56,646 nucleotides of DNA from Hydrogenispora ethanolica (GTDB lineage Bacteria; Bacillota; UBA4882; UBA8346): contig NZ_SLUN01000038.1 of NCBI RefSeq assembly GCF_004340685.1, forward strand, positions 1-56,646, given 5' to 3'. A program made the translations under genes and the position numbers. The stretch's first letter is position 1, and each line of letters opens with the position of its first letter. Under the pieces are notes generated by a model. That model did not search any database. It saw only the letters and a list, made by a program, of their open reading frames with translations, and had not been told where the DNA came from. Below are positions 50,340 to 56,646 of this stretch, piece after piece.

Positions 50340-51254
50340 CTACATTCCCTCCTCTTCCCGGATCAACCGCAAATAACCCAAACTGACCATGAAAAGCACG
50401 ATAAACAGGATGTTGGCTACCGCGGCCCCCTTGCTGAAGCTGAATTCCGTGAAGGATAGCCGGTATGAAAAGGTGGACAGCACCTCGGTGGCATTGACCG
50501 GGCCGCCCTTGGTCATGACATAGACCAGGTCAAACACCTTGAACGTATAGATAAATCCCAGAATCAACACCGCCTCAATCGCCGGTTTCAGCAGCGGGGC
50601 CGTCACATGGATGAATTGCTGCCAGGGACTGGCCCCGTCAATGCTGGCGCTCTCATAGACCTCCCGGGGGATCGTGCTCAAGCCGGTGATCAGCAGGATC
50701 ATGTTGAACGGAATGCCAATCCAGGTATTGGTAATAATCAGCGCCCAGATGGCGGTGCTCGGCTGCAACAGCCATTCAATGGGTTTGCTCAGCCAGTGCA
50801 GGCCCAGGAGAAACTCATTGATGAGCCCGCCGTTGGTGCTGAAGATGAATTTAAAGATCAATCCGGTGATGGTCACCGGCATCAGCCAGGCGATCATGAT
50901 CAGGCTCCGGATACTTTTGGCTAAACGGAACGAGCGATTAAAAAGCAGCGCCAGGGCGAATCCGATGCTGAATTGCAAAACAATGCACGCGATGGTGTAA
51001 TAGAAGGTATTGGCCAACACCGTCTTGAGCAAGGGATCGCCCAGCAGCTGCAGATAATTGCGATATCCCACCCATTCCTTGACCGGATTGTTCAGCGTCA
51101 TGACCCCGACATCCTGAAAGCTCAGAATCAGATTGTAAACGATCGGATAACCGATAAACGCCGCCATGAACAGCAGCGCCGGCAGAACAAACCAGAACCC
51201 GGTGAGCTGGTTTTGATCCGCGTTGCAGTCTTGTTTCATCAATATCACCGCCAC
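50340..51254 (-). CDS. ABC sugar permease, MalF-type (CUT1)
   Basis: This 304-aa protein has six membrane helices and the EAA loop YESASIDGASPWQQFIHVTAPLLKPA. GFWFVLPALLFMAAFIGYPIVYNLILSFQD forms the first helix region. With the MalG-type protein it makes the membrane channel of the importer. It lies downstream of the binding-protein gene after a 180-bp gap with a strong hairpin. Confidence 0.93.
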   Translation of the reverse strand: MAVILMKQDCNADQNQLTGFWFVLPALLFMAAFIGYPIVYNLILSFQDVGVMTLNNPVKEWVGYRNYLQLLGDPLLKTVLANTFYYTIACIVLQFSIGFALALLFNRSFRLAKSIRSLIMIAWLMPVTITGLIFKFIFSTNGGLINEFLLGLHWLSKPIEWLLQPSTAIWALIITNTWIGIPFNMILLITGLSTIPREVYESASIDGASPWQQFIHVTAPLLKPAIEAVLILGFIYTFKVFDLVYVMTKGGPVNATEVLSTFSYRLSFTEFSFSKGAAVANILFIVLFMVSLGYLRLIREEEGM

Positions 51255-51374
51255 GCTGTGTCTTTAAATATAGAATCTGAGTATCAAGTTTTCTCCGCAA
51301 ACACCCTATGGTTCTATACCGCCAAGCGGGGAGAACCTTATTTGTCTCTTTGATATAGAATTATGATGGAAAAC

Positions 51375-51419
51375 CGGAGCCGTTGGCGCATCACTAGCGG
51401 CATCCCCAACGGCTCCGGG
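51375..51419 (-). terminator. Intercistronic hairpin after the binding-protein gene
   Basis: CCGGAGCCGTTGG (51375-51387) pairs with CCAACGGCTCCGG (51407-51419). On the minus strand only TTTTCC follows. It lies 18 bp beyond the binding-protein stop. It probably causes partial termination or protects the upstream mRNA, so the binding protein is made in excess over the permeases. Confidence 0.7.
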
Positions 51420-51436
51420 CTGGAATCGAATTGGGG

Positions 51437-52645
51437 TTATTTCAAAACCGCGTCCACTTTGGTCTGGGCGTCCTTGGCCGCTTGCTCGGGGGTTTTCGCC
51501 TGCGTCAGGACTTCCTGCAGCGCGGTGATCATCGCGTTGGAGATCTCCGGCCATTTCGGATGCGGACCCCGGGGCATGGCGTACTTCATCTGATCCATGA
51601 ACACGCTCATCACCGGATCCTCGGACCAGGTTTTGTCGCCCGCTACATCCTGCCGCGGCGGGAACATATTGAACCGCACCGAGTATTCTTTGACCAGCTT
51701 CGGGCTCCCGACAAATTGCAGGAACTTCCAGGCCGCGGCGACGTTTTTGCCGTTGACCACGCCCAGGTTTTCCCCGCCCAGGACCGAACTGTAGACCTTA
51801 TCCCGGGGAATCTTCACCACGCTCCACTTTAAACCGGGAGCGTCGCGCTTCACTTCCGGAATATTCCACGGGCCGTTCACCATCATGGCTAGTTTTCCGG
51901 CGGCGAATTGCTTCTCGACGTCCGCTTGGGTCCAGTTGATGACTTCCTTGGGCATGGAGCCGTCTTTCACCAGATCCGCCAGGACGGTCAACGACTGAAT
52001 CGATTGCTTGCTGCCGAGCTGGTCAATCTTGGCCCCGCTGGAAAGCAGCCAAGGCAGGTATTGAAAGGTGCCTTCCTCGGATTTGACCGCGGCCATGCCC
52101 AAGCCAAAAACGCCCGGACTGGTCAGCTTCTTGGCCGCGACCCGCAGTTGGGACCAGGTTTGCGGCGGAGTGACGCCGGCTTTCTTCAACATCTCCTGGT
52201 TGTAAAAGAGGGCCAGACAATTGCTGGTAAAGGGGATGCCATAGTTCTTGCCATTGAGGGTGGTCGATTTCCAGGGACCGGGGAAATATGCCTTTCGTTC
52301 CGGCCATTTGGCAATATACTTGGTTAAGTCGGCGAAAAGGCCCATCTGCGCATAGGCGGCATGATCCGGGTTGTCGATGACCACCAGATCCGGCAGCTTG
52401 CCCGCGACCATTCCCACTGAAAGCTGCTTTTTAAAGTCGGCGAAGGGCACATATTGCAGCACGATTTCGCTCTCGGACTGGGATTCGTTATAGGTCTTGA
52501 ACATCCAGTTGAGCGTATCGATCTGTGTTTGGCCTTCCATATAGGTCCAGACCACCATTTTGGTCTTGGCGGCGGCGAAACCGCTGCAACAAACGATCGC
52601 CATCAAAAGGAGCGTGCCAATGAAAAACACCCACGTTTTTTTCAT
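51437..52645 (-). CDS. Extracellular sugar-binding protein
   Basis: This 402-aa protein has a signal peptide (MKKTWVFFIGTLLLMAIVCCSGFAAA; the CCSG could be a lipobox) and a CUT1 binding-protein fold: KMVVWTYMEGQTQIDTLNW, DLVVIDNPDHAAYAQMGLFADLTKYI, YGIPFTSNCLALFYNQEMLKKAG. GGGAGG precedes the ATG. It captures the substrate for the two permeases and is probably induced by the YesMN-type system upstream. Confidence 0.93.
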   Translation of the reverse strand: MKKTWVFFIGTLLLMAIVCCSGFAAAKTKMVVWTYMEGQTQIDTLNWMFKTYNESQSESEIVLQYVPFADFKKQLSVGMVAGKLPDLVVIDNPDHAAYAQMGLFADLTKYIAKWPERKAYFPGPWKSTTLNGKNYGIPFTSNCLALFYNQEMLKKAGVTPPQTWSQLRVAAKKLTSPGVFGLGMAAVKSEEGTFQYLPWLLSSGAKIDQLGSKQSIQSLTVLADLVKDGSMPKEVINWTQADVEKQFAAGKLAMMVNGPWNIPEVKRDAPGLKWSVVKIPRDKVYSSVLGGENLGVVNGKNVAAAWKFLQFVGSPKLVKEYSVRFNMFPPRQDVAGDKTWSEDPVMSVFMDQMKYAMPRGPHPKWPEISNAMITALQEVLTQAKTPEQAAKDAQTKVDAVLK

Positions 52646-52754
52646 CTCGTAAACCTCCCTTATTCGAGACTGTTATACTTCTGCCTTTGGTTCCGGTGCG
52701 CACCTTGCTTTTTTACTATAGGCTAAAATCCGGCGGCCGGAAATTCTAAAGATA

Positions 52755-52793
52755 TAAAAAAGGTGTAGAAACGTAAGATAATTTTCATACACC
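52755..52793 (-). terminator. Terminator of the YesM-YesN operon
   Basis: On the minus strand GGTGTATGAAA pairs with TTTCTACACC (52762-52793) with one bulge, followed by a run of at least six T. It lies about 50 bp after the yesN stop and separates it from the binding-protein transcript. Confidence 0.75.
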
Positions 52794-52842
52794 CTTCATT
52801 TGTCCGAAACAATGCCGGATTCGCTTCGCTCCGTGAGCCATT

Positions 52843-54423
52843 TCAACCGTCGCTTTTGGAGAAACACTTCTGATACTCGCCGGCCGGTATCCCGGTGACT
52901 TCCTTGAAAACGCGGCAAAAATACTTCGGATCGGCGTAACCCACCGCCCCGGCGACTTCGTAAATTTTCATGCCGGTGTGGGTCAGCAATTCCTTGGCCT
53001 TATTGATACGGTAGTTTTTGAGGTAGGCCGTGAAACTCCGGCCGACCTCTTTATCAAACAGCATGCTGAGGTACTCGGGGGTGATATGCAGCCTGGCCGC
53101 CAGTTCTTCCCGGGTGATCCCCAGGTGGTAATGCTCCTCCAGCAGCCGTAAGGCTTTGGTAACTATCAGCCCGTAATTGGAGCGGCTCGCCGCCCGGCTC
53201 CGCATCAAACGGAGCATCAGGTCATTCAATGCCGTTTTCAGCTGCTCCATGGTGAAGGCGTTTAAGACCTGCTGCATTAGCTCTTGCTGGCGAACCTGCT
53301 TGAAAAGTTCCGGATCGGTCTCTTTGATGAGGTTGGTCAGCATGGCGATGAACCGCACGAAACTGCCGATGATCTGTTCGGGCGGATAGGGCTCCCGGGT
53401 CCACCAGGCGCTGAATTCCGCGCCGATATTCAACAAATCGCCATAAAGGTTGCGGGAGACGGCCGTCACCGCCTGTTTCTCCAGGTCATCGGGGTAAACC
53501 AGCGGCTTGGTCGCGCAGCGGGCCACTTTGGCCGGGGTAAGGATCTCCCCCGTGCCGAAGATCAGCGTCCAGCGAAAAAGCTCCCGCAACTGTTGCAGTT
53601 TGGAATGGAGTTCCTCCGGATACTGAACCGCCACCCAGCCCAGCGCCAAGTCGGGCAGGGCATAGCGGCCGATCTCCACCCTCAGCTCCGATTCCAAAAA
53701 AGCGGCCACCGCCGCCGGATCCCGCCCGGTGAGAACCAGCAGGGTCAGGCCGGCAATCTCCACATCAAACAGCAGGAACTGAAACCGGGACTGGCGGGTG
53801 AACAATTCATGGAAGGCCTGACGCAACCCGGCGTGCCCCCGGGCCCGGTTGCGGTCCCGTTCCCCAGCCGGGCCGTCGGCCGGAGGCCCGCTACAGGCCC
53901 CGATCAAAACGAACGGCCGGGAGCAATCGAACCCGCTTTCACCGTTCGAATACCGTTGCAGCTCCTGGCCGCCGCCGGCCTTGCCCAGCAGCAGATCCTG
54001 AAAGATATTTTTCAGCGTCAAAAAACGCGACGATTGATCTTTTTGGCTCTCCTCCCCGAGTTCCCGGTCGATCGCCGCCAGGGCCCGCTGGAGTTTCTCG
54101 GCGCTCACCGGCTTCAGCAAATACTCGGAGACTCCGAGCGTGATCGCCTGCTGGGCGAAGGAAAAATCGGAATAGGCGCTCAAGATGACGGCCTTATGCC
54201 GCAGGCCCCGTTCTTTCAGGATCTGCAGCATTTCCAGGCCGCTCATTTCGGGCATTCGGATATCCACGATGACCAGGTCCGGCCGGGTATCCCCCATCAC
54301 CCGGATACCGTCCCGGCCGTTGGCCGCCTCACCAACCACCTGATAGGACGGGCTGATTTTTTGGATCAAATTGACGATGCCGCGCCGGATCTTGGGCCCG
54401 TCCTCCACCACCACAATGCGCAT
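52843..54423 (-). CDS. yesN: AraC-type response regulator (YesN-like)
   Basis: This 526-aa regulator has an N-terminal receiver (MRIVVVEDGPKIRRGI; phosphoacceptor D54 in LVIVDIRMPEMSG; K in YLLKPVS), a long middle region and a C-terminal AraC double helix-turn-helix (ITREELAARLHITPEYLSMLFDKEVGRSFTAYLKNYRINKAKELL ... VAGAVGYADPKYFCRVFKEVTG). The ATG at 54423 behind GAGGTGG is preferred over 54432. It likely activates the importer-glycosidase genes downstream when phosphorylated by the adjacent YesM-like kinase. Confidence 0.92.
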   Translation of the reverse strand: MRIVVVEDGPKIRRGIVNLIQKISPSYQVVGEAANGRDGIRVMGDTRPDLVIVDIRMPEMSGLEMLQILKERGLRHKAVILSAYSDFSFAQQAITLGVSEYLLKPVSAEKLQRALAAIDRELGEESQKDQSSRFLTLKNIFQDLLLGKAGGGQELQRYSNGESGFDCSRPFVLIGACSGPPADGPAGERDRNRARGHAGLRQAFHELFTRQSRFQFLLFDVEIAGLTLLVLTGRDPAAVAAFLESELRVEIGRYALPDLALGWVAVQYPEELHSKLQQLRELFRWTLIFGTGEILTPAKVARCATKPLVYPDDLEKQAVTAVSRNLYGDLLNIGAEFSAWWTREPYPPEQIIGSFVRFIAMLTNLIKETDPELFKQVRQQELMQQVLNAFTMEQLKTALNDLMLRLMRSRAASRSNYGLIVTKALRLLEEHYHLGITREELAARLHITPEYLSMLFDKEVGRSFTAYLKNYRINKAKELLTHTGMKIYEVAGAVGYADPKYFCRVFKEVTGIPAGEYQKCFSKSDG

Positions 54424-54460
54424 CAAAACCACCTCGCCGCTTCACAAAAGTCCATGATCG

Positions 54461-56314
54461 TCAACCCGCCGGAATCCACAGAGTAACCAGGGTCCCCGCG
54501 CCGGGCCGGCTCTCGAAACTTAACCCGGCGGCCGCGCCGTAGTAGGTCCGCAGGCGGCGGGCCACGTTGCGGATACCGATGCCGTTGAAATTGCAGGGTT
54601 CCTGAAGCTCCCGGTCGATGGCGTCCAAAATTTCCGCCGGAATTCCCCGGCCATTATCCTGAATGGTAATTTTCAGGAATCCCTCGCTCAACCCGGCGCA
54701 GATCGTCATCACCCCTCCCGCGGTGTACCCTTTAAACCCGTGAACAATGGCGTTTTCAACCAGCGGTTGCAGGAGCAGCTTGTATATCCGGCAGTCCAGG
54801 GCGGCCGGTTCGATGCGGAGGATGCTTTCGAACGAATTTTCGAAATGGTTTTGCTGTAAAAAGAGATACTGTTGCAACCAGTCGATCTCTTCGCGGAGCG
54901 AGACCTCCCAACTGCTGTCATTGGTGCTGTAACGCAGAATATTGGCCAGGCTCTCAATCATCCGGCTGATCGCGTGCTCGTCTTTTTCAATGGCCATCCA
55001 ATTGATCGAATCCAGCATATTATAGAGAAAATGCGGATTGATCTGCGCGGCCAAGGCCCGGATCTCGGCCTCCTTTTGCCGGCCGGTGGCGACTTTCACC
55101 TCTTCCAGCAGTTGCTGCAACCGGGCCATCATCTGATTGAAATGGGAACCGATCATGGCGATCTCATCTTTGGTGTCCAAGTTGACCTGGACCGACAACT
55201 CCCCTTCTCTGGCGCTCTGCATCGCGGCGACGATCTTTTTGATCGAATGCGTCAAGGCGCTGGTCACATAGGTGATGATCAACACCGAGAACAAGACCGT
55301 CAGGATGCCGAAGAGGATGGTCAGCCGCTGCATCCAGTACATCTGCTTGAACAGATAATCCCGGTCAATGGCATTGACGATGGTCCACCCTTGCTTCTGA
55401 TCCTGAAAGCGGTTGATGATCAGGTTGCGCTCCCCGAAGACCCCCGCCCGCCGGATAAACCGGGCCAGCAATCCGTCCCGCGCCGCGCCGGAGATCCGGC
55501 CCGGCCGAAACAGCGGCCGGCCCAGATATTGCTTGAGCGGGAAGGCGATCAACCGTCCCCGCCGGTCATAAACGAAATTAAAACTACTGTCGCGGTTCGG
55601 GTCGTCGAACGGCCGGTTGCAGGAGTTGTAGAGATACGCTTCGTCGACGCTCAAAACGATCACGCCGAGGCTTGCGTCGCTGTAACTGTTCCAGTCGACC
55701 AGCCGCAGCGCGATATTGACGTAATGGTAATCCTTGCCCCGGTACCGGTCGGAATCGGGCGCCGTCAGCACCCAACTGTCACTGCGCAGGGCGCTGCGGT
55801 AGACCTCGGTTTGGGTCACATCCGGGTATTTGCTCCAGATGTTCTGAATCCCCGAGTTGTTGACCCGGTCGTACCAGGCCACCTGGCCGGAAGCGGCCAG
55901 GATCGAGATACAGCGCACCCCGGGCTTGGAAAGGGAGATGATGCTGAACTTCCGCCTGATCTCCACCCGGGCCAGCAGCTGTTCTACATCCGAGCCGGAA
56001 TTCAGTTTCTTCACTTGTTCGATGATGTTTTCGTCGGAAAAGATCTGAATGACCAGATCTTCATAGGAGGTCAGCGTCGTATCCAGATTTTTGGCGGTTT
56101 GGACCAGATTGAAATGGATCAGATCGTTGATCTTCTTCTGCATCGAGACCGTGGAATTATAGTAGGAAAGCGTCTGCGCCAGCAGAATGGGGATGATGGA
56201 GACGAAGATAAAGGAGATCAGCAGTTTATTTCTCAGGCTAAGCTGTTCGAACCGTTTAAAGGGCAGGCTGCCCCGGATCAGTCCCGGCAATCCTTGCTTT
56301 GAAAGTCCCATCAT
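54461..56314 (-). CDS. yesM: Sensor histidine kinase (YesM-like)
   Basis: This 617-aa membrane kinase has TM1 (LLISFIFVSIIPILLAQTLSYY) and a large extracytoplasmic sensor of about 270 residues. TM2 (LTILFGILTVLFSVLIITYV), HAMP, the His-kinase motif QINPHFLYNMLDSINWMA and a HATPase (LQPLVENAIVHGFK, DNGRGIP, GIGIRNVARRL) follow. The ATG at 56314 follows AAAGGTG; the longer frame to 56392 runs into a palindromic repeat and is rejected. It forms an operon with yesN (37-bp gap) and probably senses an extracellular sugar or the loaded binding protein. Confidence 0.92.
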   Translation of the reverse strand: MMGLSKQGLPGLIRGSLPFKRFEQLSLRNKLLISFIFVSIIPILLAQTLSYYNSTVSMQKKINDLIHFNLVQTAKNLDTTLTSYEDLVIQIFSDENIIEQVKKLNSGSDVEQLLARVEIRRKFSIISLSKPGVRCISILAASGQVAWYDRVNNSGIQNIWSKYPDVTQTEVYRSALRSDSWVLTAPDSDRYRGKDYHYVNIALRLVDWNSYSDASLGVIVLSVDEAYLYNSCNRPFDDPNRDSSFNFVYDRRGRLIAFPLKQYLGRPLFRPGRISGAARDGLLARFIRRAGVFGERNLIINRFQDQKQGWTIVNAIDRDYLFKQMYWMQRLTILFGILTVLFSVLIITYVTSALTHSIKKIVAAMQSAREGELSVQVNLDTKDEIAMIGSHFNQMMARLQQLLEEVKVATGRQKEAEIRALAAQINPHFLYNMLDSINWMAIEKDEHAISRMIESLANILRYSTNDSSWEVSLREEIDWLQQYLFLQQNHFENSFESILRIEPAALDCRIYKLLLQPLVENAIVHGFKGYTAGGVMTICAGLSEGFLKITIQDNGRGIPAEILDAIDRELQEPCNFNGIGIRNVARRLRTYYGAAAGLSFESRPGAGTLVTLWIPAG

Positions 56315-56342
56315 CGCGTCACCTTTTAGCCTGTATTGATAT

Positions 56343-56425
56343 ATAAGTTGAATTAAATTTCTATGATGCATCATGTCCCGTAAGCCTTCCATGATGGATA
56401 AATTAAGGAATTTAATTCAACTTAT
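56343..56425. repeat. Palindromic MITE-like element, family B, copy 2
   Basis: ATAAGTTGAATTAAATTTC (56343-56361) and GGAATTTAATTCAACTTAT (56407-56425) are inverted arms with 18 of 19 positions matching. The interior is nearly the same as at 538-620, including GATGCATCATG and CATGATGGATAAATTAAGG. It lies just upstream of the yesM gene and probably contains or displaces its promoter. Confidence 0.75.
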
Positions 56426-56435
56426 TACCGCTGTT

Positions 56436-56556
56436 ATAGGATGAAATAAATTCCGTTTTGATTCCATTTACATTCGGCCTTCTATGCAAACGGCTTTGTT
56501 AAAAGTCGTTTGCATTAGGAATGCAAATCTTATTTAAGAAATTTATTTCAACCTAT
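56436..56556. repeat. Palindromic MITE-like element, family B, copy 3
   Basis: ATAGGATGAAATAAATTCC (56436-56454) and GAAATTTATTTCAACCTAT (56538-56556) form imperfect terminal inverted repeats. Inside is a hairpin, TGCAAACGGCTTTG paired with AAAAGTCGTTTGCA. The ends resemble those of copy 1. The last 90 bp of the window after it show no gene. Confidence 0.6.
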
Positions 56557-56646
56557 CCCGGCGAAGCCGGAACCAAAAAGGTTTTGGGAGATCAATAGAG
56601 AGATAAAGCAAGCCCAAAAGCGACCTCTCCCCGGTCCCCTCCCCGG

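Noticed and set aside
1-56646. CRISPR array, rRNA or tRNA genes
   Set aside because: No repeat-spacer pattern with regular unique spacers, no tRNA cloverleaf and no rRNA sequence were found by eye. The 21-bp arrays have no spacers.

Overview
The window looks like chromosomal DNA of a diderm (outer-membrane-bearing) member of the Bacillota. Firmicute-type traits are the strong GGAGG ribosome sites, TTGACA-N17-TATAAT promoters, YesMN-type regulation, a YuzB-like protein and A-type flavoproteins. A complete CusCBA-like tripartite pump with a TolC-type channel, plus an AcrB-type RND pump, imply an outer membrane. I see no rRNA, tRNA, CRISPR array or transposase. Most genes lie on the minus strand. 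The species assignment is inference.

Layout. 1-620: a 21-bp tandem array, a strong hairpin and a palindromic MITE-like element. 617-3076: an alpha/alpha-toroid protein, an XRE repressor with a divergent promoter, a small unknown protein and a VOC protein. 3490-7157: an AT-rich conflict island. It holds an sce7726-family PD-(D/E)XK nuclease-like gene, an sce7725-family gene and a RES-domain gene in one overlapping operon, then hicB and a hicA whose 5' end has been replaced by a dispersed repeat. 7554-17602: a double-cluster Fe-S protein and a copper/silver-type efflux locus (two-component system, channel, adaptor, RND pump). 17901-25135: a Cys-repeat small protein, a methyltransferase, a MarR-controlled metallo-beta-lactamase-fold protein, and an EmrAB-like MFS pump with two adaptors and its own MarR. 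25271-30252: a TetR-controlled RND pump.

30646-34143 holds redox and nitrosative-stress genes: a flavodiiron protein, a rubredoxin-reductase-like flavoprotein, a YuzB-like protein and a DUF2249 protein. 35039-36153 is a 1.1-kb gene-poor stretch. It carries DnaA-box-like sequences on an exact 21-bp lattice and a MarR remnant. 36154-45972 is a thiol/metalloid detoxification region with three ArsR-type regulators, three COG0701-type permease genes, two thioredoxin-like proteins, a serine acetyltransferase, an ABC exporter with a broken ATPase, and a glutathione-synthesis pair split by one in-frame TGA. 46102-47222 is a flavin reductase with a frameshifted MarR gene. 47452-56314 is a carbohydrate locus: YesM/YesN two-component system, a CUT1 ABC importer and a GH31 glycosidase.

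Two families of small non-autonomous repeats are scattered through the window. One has six copies, one of which has rewritten the start of hicA while two others supply the stop codons of trxA and an arsR. The most interesting candidates are the sce7726-sce7725-RES cassette, the lattice of DnaA-box-like sites, and the glutathione synthase split.
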